Below, one piece after another: positions 35,251 to 48,400 of a stretch of 64,000 bases of DNA (the stretch's first letter is position 1; each line of letters begins with the position of its first letter). Under the pieces are notes generated by a model. The model searched no databases, was not told the DNA's origin, and was given only the letters and a program-made list of their open reading frames with translations. The stretch spans positions 12,421,584 through 12,485,583 of the forward strand of contig NC_058139.1 in the NCBI RefSeq assembly GCF_011075055.1, in the 5' to 3' direction. The position numbers were made by a program, and so were the translations under genes. The stretch is from Mangifera indica. Its lineage: Eukaryota; Streptophyta; Magnoliopsida; Sapindales; Anacardiaceae.

Positions 35251-35627
35251 CATGGCTTATGCACAGGCGTGTATTACCACGGGTTGATAATTATCCATGA
35301 ATCTTATTGGATTACCTGTCATCCAAATAATTACAGATTGTATGAGATAAGATAAGGATCAGGTACATAACTATCCATGATGATGCATAATCATGCATCA
35401 TCCTTATATAAAGAAGTGAAATTTTAGAATTTCACAATCTTTTTACCCATATACACAAAGTCACACCTATCCATACTTACTCACAACCATGAACATAAGT
35501 TCTAGCAGACTATATTGTGCACATTTAAGTCTTTTCTGTTCATTCTTCATGTGGATACCTAGACAGCATTCTATTCTTAAATCAGAACCATGAAAAGGTT
35601 CACGTTGTCATTAGTTGGATATATTAG

Positions 35628-37437
35628 GGATGAGCAGGCTTGGGTACCCTATAAAAATTTCAGGAATCGAAATTGATCGGTTCTTAAAATTAGGAACCAT
35701 AAGTTGAAACTTGTAAGGTTGGTTCTTACCCAGAATCGACTTTACAAGTTTTAGTTAGGTTTTGGTTATTACCTATAGCTTGTTTTTTCAAATTTTTTCA
35801 TTTTTATGTTAATGTGTAACAATTATTTAAATAGAATTTGTTGAAACTCTATTCAAATATTGAGAGATCTAAAAGGGTGAACTTTAGTTTTAATAAAACT
35901 TATAATATAGAAATGAAAGATTGTATAAGATTTAATTTGACTAATACTTTTTTTTCTTTAGTCCCATTCTAATTGTTTACACATAGTTATACAATAGGAA
36001 GATTGTATAAAATTTAAAGGCCAAAGGACTATTTCCCACCCAAGGTATGCTGCAATGTCAAGTGTCCCCCCTTTATCTATGATAACACTAAATGCCCACT
36101 CATCAATAGTTAAAATTAACGGCAGTAAGGGTAAAATTATCATTTTCTCTATAATATTAAAAATAAACTAAAATATAATCTTTTTTTGCCTCCCTAAACT
36201 TTAAAAACTAAAAGTTTCCCCTGGCCTAAGTTTTAAAAAATGACAGTTTCACCTTAGGGTTTCGTTTTGAAATCTCTGGCGACCTCTTCCTCTCGAAGCA
36301 TCATCTCCTTCTGATGGTATCTTTCCTTCTATTTGGATGCTTGATCGGTGTCGGATGTCTGATCTTCGTCTTCCCAGACGAAAAGTTTCATCGGGGAAGA
36401 CAAAGCTCTTTGTCTTCCCAGACGAAGACGACAACTTCGTCTTCGTCTAAGAGGACGAAGAACTTGTCTTTTGATGTCGATCATGCGTCCAATAGGAGGA
36501 AAGAGACCGTCAGAGGGAGATGATGCTTTGGGAGGGAGAGGTCGCCTACAATGGAGCTACAGATTTCAAAACGAAACCCTAGAGTGAAACTGTCATTTTT
36601 TAAAACTTAGGCTGGGAAAAATTTTTAGTTTTTAAGGGGTAAAATGAGATAAAATTTCAAGGGATTAGGGTTCTGTTAATTTTAACTGCTGATAGGTGAG
36701 TATTTGGTATTATCATAGATAAAGGGGGGATACTTGACATTGCAGCATACCTTGGGTGGGAAATAGTCCTTTGGCCAAATTTAAATCTGAACAAGAGTGA
36801 TACTGTATCATAAAGCCACCTGTAATGCTTTTTGAATAGAAGCTACCTGCACTGCTCGTTGAACAAGAGCATCACTGCACCATAGTGGCAACAGATTAGG
36901 TTGAAGACAATGAATATGTTTCCTAAATTTACTTGCTAGAATCAATTGCACAAAGGTTCCACAACTATGAAAAGGTCGATAATTGTTTCAGGGATTTTTG
37001 AAATAAAATAATTTTTTATTGTCCATATCTTACTGCTTAATATAATGATGAAATAATAAGTCTTGTCAATGCAAGGATGAAATATATATATTGTATTGTG
37101 TTGTAGCACATATAAGTAAAACTCAAAGTTTGGTATGTTACTGTAGATGTGAATCCATATGTATTGTGTTGTAGCACATAGAAGAAGATTTAATGTGTTG
37201 ATTGTGTTTCTACTTGTGATTTTTTTTAGTTAGAAGGAAATTTGAGATTTTATATGTTTATAGATTTTAGTTTCGGTTTCAATTTTTAGGAGGTGGAACT
37301 AGAACTAGAATCGACAATTTTTACAAAATTGGAATCAAAATCTACTTGGAGTAGACTAATTCTGAGTAAGAACTAAAATTGAAAGTTGGGTACCCAACGA
37401 TTTTGATTTCAATTTGGTTTTTTCACTCTCCCTTAAA
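35628..37437. mobile_element. Probable hAT-like element carrying a nested family B element
   Basis: The left end is TAGGGATGAGCAGGCTTGGG followed by TACCC. The right end is GGGTACCCAACG..TTTTTTCACTCTCCCTTA. Read inverted, the right end gives TAAGGGAGAGTGAAAAAACC, which parallels the left end. Internally, GGAATCG/CGATTC and GGTTCTTA.CCAGAATCGACT / AATTCTGAGTAAGAAC-type words are also inverted. I could not show an 8-bp target duplication. Positions 36019-36776 are a later insertion. Confidence 0.5.
36019..36776. mobile_element. Long-TIR Mutator-like miniature element (family B), copy 4, 758 bp
   Basis: This is the best-preserved copy. The left end GGCCAAAGGACTATTTCCCA continues with CCCAAGGTATGCTGCAATGT and CAAGTGTCCCCCCTTTATCT. 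The right end is its near-perfect inverse for at least 100 bases. The 9-bp target duplication AAATTTAAA is perfect (36010-36018 and 36777-36785). Pairing continues deep into the element: TAGGGTTTCGTTTTGAAATCT near 36255 pairs with AGATTTCAAAACGAAACCCT near 36562. Only a central tract rich in CTTCGTCTTCCCAGACGAAG is left unpaired or self-pairing. It is a non-coding, foldback-like DNA element. Confidence 0.92.
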
Positions 37438-38489
37438 GTATAAAGCGTATTCTTGATAACTAAGTTAGGATAAACTTAGTCGAAAGGTAAAATAGTAATT
37501 ATGAAAATATTTAGATTATGTTCTTACTTACAAATTGATTATCATTCAAGTCCTTCTTTTCATTATTTTGCAGGTGATAGGAGAGAATGATGATTGTAGT
37601 GTTCGAGGTCAATAAACGTGGGTTTAGAGAAGAGCATTATTTTTATTTGTTGTATTTTCTATGAACCATTTCATTTAGTTGTTTTGTATTTGGGACTTAA
37701 ATGGTGTTTATTGTTATTTATGACATCATTTGCACTTTTTGTTGACGATTTTTAATAAGGGTACTTTGGTCATTTTCAAGTCATATATATTGAGTGAATG
37801 GTTTTACTTAAGTGAATGCATGCTCTCATAGTTAATGAAAGTGATACTTCCTTTTAAAGACAATATTTTTGGAAGGAGGTGTTATAATAAGTCTTTCACC
37901 AATGAATCCTTTTTGGCTTTGAGCTATCCAATTTGAGCTTCAAACTGCTCATTATTCTTTAATATTTGTCTCTTCAAAGAAGACTACTTATCTTGAAGCT
38001 CTTTTGATTTTTGAAAACATTTACCTTTTCGTTATGCTGTTGGCCATGCTTTATGGAAAAAAAGCAATAGCTTACCAAAGGTTTACTAGTGAAAATAAAA
38101 CCATATGTGAAAAGAGCTCCATAGAATAAAGGCATAGAAGCATAGAAGTAAGCATTACCCTCATTTCATCCCTTACTGAATGTTGCGGTTTTGTAAAAGT
38201 TGTCATGCCATGATATCTTTCTCATTCGTTTTGAGAAATGCATTCTGATATCATCTTTACCATGGGACAAAAGCTACAGCCTATATTTTCTAACATCCTC
38301 AAAAACCCAATTGAAAAAAGTTCTAGCTGGAGGAATAGGTATGCTCAAACTATTCATCGATGTAGTTTCCTTATTACTTTTATCAACACAAAAAGTTGTT
38401 TCTCCTCTCATAATCTCTTAGAATAGGGTTCCAATAGGTAGCCATATCGCCAACCTCTGGCCTATATTCATGTGTTATAAGCTCATAAT

Positions 38490-39348
38490 TTTTAGCCGAC
38501 AATTTGGTGTAACACATAGGTGCACACTATAGGTGTGTTCATTAGATTGATCCAATTTGAGGATTTTCATATGAATGGTTGCTCTAGTGTTTATAAAATA
38601 AATTCTCTAACTCATGGGTATATTTAATCTTTAGACTTGAGGTCATTAGTTCGTCTTGTAAAGATTGGTATGGTTTGATGTCATCTAATATATTGTCACA
38701 ATTAGGGTAACCATAAAAGTGGTGATTGGTTATATTGTGATTTATATAGAGGCTATGGTGGATCAATAGAAGATTCATCACTTTCAAACACAAGGAAGTG
38801 ATATCTTGAATGGGAATACTGAAAGATATTGATGACCATTTGAATTTTTGGCAATAGTGGGATTAAGTCAAACCCTGATCTACATTGTTTGATTATTGAT
38901 GTATATTAGTTCATATCGAGGAGTCACTGAAATAGACACATATTCATGTTTTAGCATTGAGAGATGTTAGTTGACAAAAGAATCGTATTACACATAACCA
39001 TGAAGTTGATAATGCTTGAAAGTTTTTCGTTGACATTTTATTGATCAAGTGGCCACGACGCTTTGCTAAAGTCTAATATTGGTCATGTATTTTGATTATC
39101 TTATCAAAATTCTTATTCATTTGATTAGCAAAAAATTTAGGATTTCAAAGATTTTGAGAAGATGAAGTAAAAATATGAACGATTGTGCATCCACTAGGAA
39201 TGGTCGTTCATAGCGTGTCTCTAAATAGAAATATGATTTCATATTTCAAAATCTTTTGTAAAATTACACAAAACAAAAGAGTGATGCCCATCCTTTTTTA
39301 ACCCTTATGCCTATTCGCACATCCTAGTAGACTATTATGAATATTTTT
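38490..39348. repeat. Dispersed repeat C, copy 2, plus first block B of a tandem array
   Basis: Bases 38500-39080 repeat the word order of 34280-34920 (TTGGTATGGTTTGATGTCAT, GAGGCTATGGTGGATCAATA, GGAGTCACTGAAATAGACAC). From about 39086 to 39348 stands block B, ATTTTGATTATCTTATCAAAATTCTT onward through AAAATCTTTTGTAAAATTACACAA. Block B is repeated at 41613-41880. The two blocks are now separated by a solo LTR. Confidence 0.6.
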
Positions 39349-41419
39349 TGTAACATCTCTCCCCATAAGTATTACCCATCGAAGGAGAAATATTACAAAT
39401 TGATATCCGGAGCGTCTATTATTATTATTTTATTTTAAAATACTTTAAAATGAACGCATCACTAAAAGTGTTTAGAAATTATTCTAAGAAAACTAAAAAT
39501 CTAGAAGTAAACAAAAGATGTATATACTCATATAAAACTTGTTTGAAAGCATATGAAAATATGGAGTAATCTTATACAACTATACAATTATCTCAGAAAG
39601 GTAAATAGTCAACAAGAACATGCGACTGTATGCATATAATATAAATCAGAGATAACTTGCACCAATTGGATCTATCTTCTCTAACTTGACCCTGCCTTGT
39701 AGTTACCTCGATCACTTGTACCTGCAATCATGAAAGAAAAGGAAGTGAGAGATAAGAACACTCAGTAAGGGGAAAGAATTAAGTAAACTATCTCTTTTCC
39801 TGTTCTAACTCACTCTTGGAACTCAATCTCACATCATAACCTCCATAAGAAATCGAGGGGATAATCTAATTCATTCTTTACTATTTGGGTCATACTTTGT
39901 CCCATCTGATGTCTATTTGATACTTTCTAGAAGCTGACTATAGATATTTGACACTTTTCTAAGCTCGAGCTCTCTTGTTTTCTCTAATTACACCATTTCT
40001 GAATCTGAATTGAGCTTTACTACGAGCATACTCTACTGCGAGCGGATGCTACTGGGGGTTTATGTTCTACTACGAACGTGTCCTACTGTGGTCGTGCCTT
40101 ACTGCGGGCGGTGTAGTGTAAAGTACTCTCTTATAGTTCATAGCATGCATGTGTGCCTTATATCTTACTAATCTTGCTTTCATCTAAATCAATTCATAAC
40201 TCACCACACTATACTCTTGGGACGACCCCTGAATCTTGAGCCCTAAATTTCTTTTCTTGTTTTTATTTCTTTTCTTCTTCTTTTCTTTTTCTCTCCTTTC
40301 TTTCCTTTCCTTTCCTTTCCTTTATTTCTTTCTTTCCAAAAACTGTAAAATATTGTTCATGAAACTGTTCATTTGGTAGGACAACCTTCTTTTATCATAC
40401 AATTTCATAGTCTAAATAGTTTTTAATTCATACAAGCTATATATCGTTAAAAACATGATTCAAAAAGCTTTCCAACAAGCTATAATAGCACTCATAATTC
40501 ATTAGATAAGACAGTCAAAACGTGAGATGAAGTTAATGGCAAAAACCTGTATTTCTTGTTTATTTGGGTAAAACAGTCTTTTTGGTTTATACCATATTTA
40601 ACAGTCCAAACGATCTCTAATTTATACAAGTTATATATCATTGAAAAAAGTTTTCCAACAAACTATAATAGCACTCATGATTTATCAGATAAGATAGCCA
40701 AAACGTGGGATGAAATCAGTGGTAAAACTGTAAATATTAACTAATTCTCTGCCATTAACAAAATCACACACATAGATATCCCAAATGCCAAAACAACATT
40801 TCTCAACTTCAAAATCATCATTTATAACATAGATCCAAGGAACCAAAAACATAAAACATGAAACATATCAAAGATAATACCCCTTACTTTATTTCAAGCC
40901 AATCCTTGCAAGTTGACTTCCTTCTCTTTGTCTTGCTTCCTTTATCACCAAAACCACCTTAAATCAACATAAAAAAACACTAACATATTCATATAACATG
41001 CATCCAATATATATATAAACATAGGGAAAGAGAAATGAAGGAGATCTTTTGGTTACTAAGACTTCCAAAGTGCTTCATTTTCTTTTTCTTCCTTATTTAT
41101 CTTTCAAAACCCTTCCAAATCACCCACTTTTCTTCAAAGACACAGCAAGGAAGGGAAGAAAGCTGCCTTCTTCTGGAAGAGACGGGAGAATGATGGAAAA
41201 AGGGTAAAAGTTGCCTTTTTTGACTTCTCTCTGTATATATATATTTACATACTTTAATATATTAATATATATATATATATATCTTTATTTTTTTTCTTTG
41301 TAATTGCTTTGTATATAAAACACACACATATATTTCAACATATAAATTTAAAACTAGAAATGTCTCAAAGTAGGACCAAAAGACACAAATGCCCCTGAAA
41401 CGTGCCTGAGGGTATTACA
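39349..41419. mobile_element. Solo LTR of a retrotransposon, probably Ty3/Gypsy, 2071 bp
   Basis: It starts TGTAACATCTCTCCCCATAA and ends GAGGGTATTACA, giving the short inverted TGTAA/TTACA ends of an LTR. The 5-bp target duplication is TTTTT (39344-39348 and 41420-41424). The interrupted sequence is intact in the neighbouring tandem copy around 41870-41890, which confirms the insertion. There is no internal coding region. The opening TGTAACAYC.CTCCCC and the 2-kb length resemble chromovirus LTRs, so the class is inferred. Internal features are a TACTGCGAGCG-type minirepeat (about 40018-40115) and a pyrimidine CTTTC tract (40260-40335). Confidence 0.82.
40377..40735. repeat. Tandem duplication, about 178-bp unit, inside the solo LTR
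   Basis: Copy 1 is about 40377-40553 and copy 2 about 40557-40735. Shared words include TCATAC.ATTT.A.AGTC.AAA.., ATTCATACAAGCTATATATC / TTTATACAAGTTATATATCA, TTTTCCAACAA.CTATAATAGC and AAACGTG.GATGAA. Internal tandem duplications of this kind are common in long Gypsy LTRs. Confidence 0.75.
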
Positions 41420-41424
41420 TTTTT

Positions 41425-42052
41425 CTACCTCTGTCCATCTGTGCTTTGTGTGGATATCGAAATGCCTCCTTATCTTGGACTAGAAAGCCATTTCATTGCC
41501 ACATAAAGACTAAATGAGCCATTAATGCAACTATTGTGTTCTTTGAACACCCTATGAATGATTAATACCATGTTCATATAAAGTATTTGCCAAAATGTGA
41601 TCCACATTGACTCAGATTTTGATTATCTTATCAAAATTCTTATCCATTTGTGCAATAGAAAATTCAGAATTTCATAGATTTGGATAATATAAGGTAAAAA
41701 TATGAACGATCGTGTATTTGCTCGGAATGGTCATTCTTAGTGTGTCTATAGAAAGAAACACGATTGCATATTTCGAAATCTTTTGCAAAATTACACAAAA
41801 TAGAAGAGTGACGCTCGTCCCCTTTAACACTTATGCCTGTTTGCATGTCTTACTAGACCACAATGAATATTTTTCGACCTTTTTTCATTCGTGCTTTGTG
41901 TGGATATCAAAATGTCTCCTTATCTTGGGCTAGAAAGCTATTTCATTGCCACATAAAGACTGAAAGAGCTATCAACGCAGAGTTTTCTTTGGACACCCTA
42001 TGAATGATTAATGTCACGTTCATGTAAAATATTTACCAAAATATGATCCATG
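41425..42052. repeat. Tandem array A-B-A', about 450-bp period
   Basis: Block A (GTGCTTTGTGTGGATATC, TCTCCTTATCTTGG.CTAGAAAGC, CACCCTATGAATGATTAAT) occurs at about 41440-41607 and 41889-42052. Block B occurs at 41613-41880 and, upstream of the solo LTR, at 39086-39348. Removing the solo LTR restores a clean B-A-B-A' array of two units. Confidence 0.8.
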
Positions 42053-43762
42053 CAAGGGGTATTTTGCATTGTTTGAAAATTTTAAATGTTGCTTTTGCCA
42101 CCATCACTAGTTTCCGGTTGTCAGAATACTCATACACTTATCTCCCCCATCAATCTCAAGAAGAAATAATCAAAATGATTTGTGAAGCATTTTTATCGAC
42201 AACAAACATCCATCATGGTTGTTTAAATGAAAATGGAACTTGTGTCATTCACCTCATGATACACATAATGTGCATCCATTCATATTCAATAAGTAATATG
42301 AACATATTGATGCACCACTTGAAATATATAGGATTATGATAGCACTAGCTTGCGTTATCTAGAAAGATACAAAGAGATTTCATGTGGAAGCAAAACTCTT
42401 GAAATTATAGTAAAACTCCTGTAGCTCTTGAAGTCTTTTATTAACTCCAAGAATAGGAGAGCAAATGTTATATGCTAAAAAATAAGCAATACTAAGTCAA
42501 CCCTTCAAGTACAAGTGAATGAAGTGGACAATGATTAGCCACTATCTGGTCTCTAACCCAAAACCTTCAAGACGGTGACAAACAACCAACATCCAACTAT
42601 TAGACAATTTCATATTTATAAGAGAAAAAGATAGAGAAAAAAAAGGAAACAAATAGTGAGAATCCTCACTACTATAACCTTTGTATCCGTTTTGTACTAC
42701 ATTACAACTAGTGATAACATCATGGACATAGACATTTCAATCATCAGGTTGAACAACCAAAAAATCTTGGAATCTTATCTCTTTTCTTACTTTATCTTCA
42801 TTTATCTCTATACTAATTTCCACACACTTGTAGCAAACTTAGTCAAGCTTTAATTGTTACTACTATAGTTGATCTTACACAACACTCTAAATTGCATTTA
42901 TCAGTTAATGACAAAAAATTGCATTAGTTTTAAAGGGAAAAGTTTATTGCAAGAAGAGTATATATAGTGGAAGAAATAACATCAAAAGATAACAAATAAA
43001 AGACATGCATATATCAAAATAAGAGCAGTTAACCTATAGATAAATTGATTCCCTTTAACCATAAGAAGTGCAAAAAAAGACTTTTATTTTCAATCTATGA
43101 AATGGTTTAAAAACTTTGATGATAGAAGTCACATTGGATGAAAAAGACAGATAATTGAACTAGATAAAATATTCTTAATCAGTGTTTAGAAAGAGGTCGT
43201 ATTATCTTAATATGGACAAATTTTTTTCTTAGTCCCGCTATGAAGTGAATGAAGAGAGATAATAGTTCATTTGGAGGATATATATATATAAGTAATACTT
43301 TAGCCTAGTAGAATTATTTAGTACGATTCTTTTCCTGTTTGTAAATAAGACATTTGATTTAGAATAATATTTAATTATCTTGATAATCTATTTTTTATTA
43401 TTGACATTACCTTGTTTAGTTTGTCAAATAATAAATTATTTTGATAATATTCTATTAACAAGAATGATATGACAAGTACTATGAGGTGTTTAATTTTATT
43501 ATAAACACCCTCATTATTTATTAAAATAATAAATAACATGAAGAATATTTAAGAAATATATATATTAACAATAAAATAACAATATGAAAAATAATTTAAT
43601 TAATTTTATAATTTGAAAAAAAAAAAAAAATTCTAATATATTATTAAGATGAAAATTATTTTGAAAAATACACAAAGTAATATTTACATGCAAAGATTTT
43701 TCAGAGCACATGAATAAAATAATATATTAGTATTTTATCTTATTATTGCCAATTAAATGTAA

Positions 43763-43809
<47 letters not shown>

Positions 43810-45360
43810 TATTTTATCAAACATACTAATAATTTATTTCCCACTCAAGGTTTGACGTTAAAATACCTTTTTATCCATTAAATGTATAAATCACACTTTT
43901 TTACTTAAAATTTAACTCTATTAAAAAAACTAACATTATAAAAGTAAAATAGTATTTTCACTATCCAAAATTTAGAAAAATAAAATAAAGAAAGACTCTT
44001 TTATACATCTCATCTTAATGTTTTAATATGATAATTTAGCCCTTTTATAGGTTTGAAAATCTGTAATTCAATTCTTACCATTCAAGTTTGTAAACTCTAG
44101 CTACCATAATCATCACCCATCCAAATCTAAATCCACCATAACTGCCACCTACACAAGCTCAAATCCACTAGAATTGCCATCCACCCAAACCAAAGCAACT
44201 GAACCACCATCCACCCAAATTAGACCTACTAAAACCACCAAACATGACTGTTTGGTCACTTTACAAGTTTGGAATGACAATTTGGTCATTACATTTCAAG
44301 TTTGAAAACCACAAACACTGAAACTACCAACTATCCAAACCCAAGCCCATCGAAAATGTCACTCACCCAAACTCAACCCATCGGACTCTCCACGCAAACA
44401 AACTCGCTAAAACCATATATAAGGTAAAACATGATGAAAATGAAAGAGAAAAAAGGGAGTATTGATGAAATAATTGACATGTAATAGACTATATTCAAAT
44501 TTTGTTAATTTTGGGTGATATGATAATTTTAAAATTTAAAATAATTATGTGTAATTTGGTAATTTAACTTTGTGAAACATCAAGAGCGAAACTGTTATTT
44601 TTCCAATAAAGGAGACTCTTATTTTTCTTTCATGGAAGAAGCGCATTAAAGATATAACTATCTTTTATGGTTCTCCCTTAATATGATCAACAATAAATCA
44701 ATGTGATGGGGGAAAAACAAATAAATTAGAAACCTTTTACGACTCATTATCTTATCAAACGGTACCTTTTTGTTGAATGTTTAGTTTAGGTCATGTTGAA
44801 TTTGGTGATTCATTTTTCAGGGGAATACCAGGAGACTAATCGATTTAGAAGGTAACCCTGCAAATGCAATTCTCATATTTTAATGGCTGCAATGGAGGAG
44901 TTGAACACTTCCAAAATGATTTTGCAAACCTTAAAACGACATCTTGATTTTAAAGCATTATATGCCCCCATTTTTGGAATAATGAAAGCCATTAAGTTTG
45001 AATTTCCTTTTTCTCTTTTCCCCCTGCCCTTTCTTTTCTGTGGGATAAGCATCAATGTTATAAGGATAATCAAAAACGAATACTGAATCATAAACTATTT
45101 GTTGACTACCTTTATGACCATGTTCCTGGATCCATTCCATAATTTATATAAGTTGTCTTTAAATGTAAAGCATGGAAGTACTCCAGAAACAAACAGGAAT
45201 TATGCACTCATATACAGAGACATTTAGAGATAGCAGGAGCAAGAAATGACAAATAAGAGCTAATTGAATAACATGATAGATACATAGGGTTAGCTTCCAG
45301 GCACGGCCAGAAACACACATTATCAAAACCAGCAATTCATTCATCAACCCTCACCATTTT
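42053..45360. other. Intergenic spacer with AT-rich elements
   Basis: No gene is recognised. 43370-43840 is AT-rich with rough inverted ends (ACCTTGTTTAGTTTGTC / TATTTTATCAAACATAC) and contains a (TA)n run at about 43767-43802. From about 43831 the sequence TTTATTTCCCACTCAAGGTT marks a truncated left arm of long-TIR family B, probably with unrelated sequence behind it. 44090-44400 has repeated CCACCCAAAC/CCATCCA phrases. The stretch next to 45452 is the 3' UTR of the EPC1-like gene. Confidence 0.45.
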
Positions 45361-45451
45361 GCTTGTCCCACTGTATAACAAGAATATCAATCAAACCCAT
45401 TACAGAGGGATCTTCAGTAATAGCTCGATTTGAGACAACCAAGATTTTGAT

Positions 45452-48400
45452 TTAATTATATGTTGATGAATGAGGTTTTGGTGGAATATAAATAGACGTT
45501 TCACAATCAATCGGGGTGTGCATAAGAGGATTCCATCTATCAAACACTATTCGACCCCCTCGGCCAATTCTTCCGTGGAACTTATAAGTTGGTGCTGATG
45601 TACCATTCTTGGCTGAAGTATCTGACGGTGGGGCAATGCCTGCAGCAACTAACTTTTCCAGGACCAGAGGTTTTGTGAACAGCAAAACTGGCTCAAGGGG
45701 ATCCTGCATTAGACCCCACAGAAATAGTATACATTCACTAGGATGAAGTTGACATTTCACAATTCTACAAAGCTCAGGATACTTCCTTTTTTATTTTTTT
45801 CCCCAAAAAATATGTATGGTCATTAAGTCAGTGTTTAACCAATATGAGACCGGTTGGGGCCTGAAAGTGTGAGGTGCAAGAAGCAGGATAATCTGAACAG
45901 AGGGTAAGATTATGTACCAATTTATGGAACCATCCAAGTGGTGTATGTCGGTGCCTAAACTCTTGCTTAATGTTTGCTGTTGGAACTGTAACCAGGTTGG
46001 ACTCTGTGTATGGCTGATTCTGAACTGCAGCAGGTCGCATACGTGGGCGTCTACTTGCAAGGTCATCTGAGTCCACAAATTCATCCTCACTTGAAGCAAA
46101 CTTGCAAGAAACAGGAGGATAACCAGGAAGTGCCAAGCTATCCTCAAGAAGCCCAATTTCATGCTGAAAACACAGAACCCATGCACTAATTGATAACAGA
46201 CTAAATTGCATTGCCACAAGGTGGCCCACCGAATGGAAAGGAAGTTTGAGATAAAGAGGAAACAAAGAAAAAGGTGGTCTGTCTTCAGATCAAATAGGTT
46301 GTCAAAGCAAGTAAATTTAGCAAAGTCTATACACATGTTATGAAGTGGGGAAACATATATTAGCTTTTCTTAGAGTGAATTTCAAGTGCACAGGAAAGTT
46401 TCCTTGCATCATATACTGCCCTGCCATTTTCACCATAGAAGAGGTGTTCCACCTTGTACTCCTATTACTATGGTCTTGAAAAAATGTTTCCAATATTCTT
46501 TATAATCAGTTCATAGCAGCAGTAATTACATAACTTCAAACCAATACACAAAGCTATTATATAGCATCTTCAGCAACTAAGGAACCAAAAATTTTGCAAT
46601 GTGACATCAGAAACTTACCTTGCACTTCATTTGCATCCTTTGGAGATTAGCTTCACTCTCCAAGATATCTCTCTTTTTCTCTTCTCTCTACATACATACA
46701 CATCCAAAGCCAATGAGCACCCCAAGTAGATAAAGAACATAAAAATTTATTATCAGACAATAAGCAAAGATAAATTCTGAAATTTCAACAAGAGAAAACA
46801 CCTTAATCAAAGCATCAAGTATAGTCTTTGCTTGGTCAAGGTTGCGTCTGACCTGAAAATAGTAGTTCCAAAAGAAAATGTTTTATTTTTTAATGAAAAT
46901 ACAGAAAAATAATACGATGAGACAACTTTCCAAGGTAAATATAGCAAGTTAACATACACAATTAAAAAAATAACCACATGCAATTAAAACCATAAAAAAT
47001 TATGGCAACAATTCACAAAACAGAAAACAGTAAATGAGAGATGTTGCTGCCATACATGGATGGAGATCCACATGCCTATTGTTTCAGAGACTGTGCTGAG
47101 AAAGATAGTGCCTAACAAATAGCTACTTGTGCATCTTTCAAGTTCATCAAAACTTTCCAAGATGATTTCTCTGAGTCAAGGATAACTTTGTAACATCATG
47201 TCTTAGTAACCAGGAGGTCAGATGACAGTATAGATGCTTTATCATTCAGCTACACTTAATGCTCTAAAATGTATACACCATATAATACTGACAACTTATA
47301 CACATTCATCACATCAAACAGACCAGAGTTTCTATTTTTCTTTGATATCTCACAAGATGCTCCTAATGCTAAAATGCATCAGACTGACTTAATGCTTTTT
47401 AAACCATTAATGATCCTACACCAGCTAATTTATTTTAATTTTCTATTCCTGCCAGGAATCATAAAACAGTTTATCCAAATATCAAACTATAAAGGCAAGA
47501 ACAAAGCACATTTTGTGAATCAGAAATGATTTCATTATGTGGTAAAAGACTGCATCATAAGTATACATATAGTTCCAATAATAAAACAGAAAACAGAGTT
47601 TAGTCTTACCAAAAGTGGAAGTAAATAACTATATAGATGAAAAATGTGAGGGAAACATCACAGAGCATATGGTATAAATAGTGATACCTATCAGTATGAG
47701 AAACAACATACTACAAATAATTCTGTCTCAATTTATTTAAGTGTTTCACAACTATGCAAAATGAAAATCAGCAAGTCACAGAAAAGCTAGATGTAGATTC
47801 TTCCAGAAGACACAGAGTACCAAGCTTGTGAAAACAGTTTTCTTCAAAAGGATTTCAGCGTACTTTTGAGTACTAAGTTCATAGTAGAGTCCAGGGCTTG
47901 ACTATAAAACCAAGATATAGTGGAGCTCACCTGGCGAAGCTTTTCAAATGACTGAACATTATTTTCTCTCCTTTGCATCTACTCAAGAGACACAATAGGA
48001 TTAGGATAATTATTAATAATGCAGCCTAATTGAAAAGCCAAATAAAAGAGCAAAAAGTTTTCACCTAAGAATATAAAAAACACAAAAGTAACTATGACAT
48101 CACTTACCCTTCTTGTATGGAGTCTGTGAGCTTTCTCCCTTGGCCTAAAGACATTATATGGGTTGGTATCATTAACTGGCGGAGGAGGCTGCACCAAAAA
48201 AAAAAAAAAGTAGCCAACACTAAGGTTGATCCATAGCGTGCAATAAAAAGAGATTATAAGATAGAAAGATTCATGCACACAACACAATGTCATACAGCTG
48301 AATATAGCCAAATAAAATTTTCTGAATACAAAATTCACTTATTTTATTTTAACTTTTCTGATAGTTTTCATTCATTACCTCCACATATACAAGTTAACTA

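Noticed and set aside
40018..40115. A CRISPR-like or satellite array of TACTGCGAGCG units
   Set aside because: The units are irregular, few and degenerate, and lie within a plant LTR; CRISPR arrays are not expected in nuclear plant DNA.
42043..42339. 98-codon plus-strand frame beginning in the tandem block A'
   Set aside because: It starts inside repeat sequence, shows no family motif and has no splice context; left unannotated.
45791..46336. 181-codon minus-strand frame
   Set aside because: It is a frame-shifted shadow over a real EPC1-like exon (45918-46163) and its introns.
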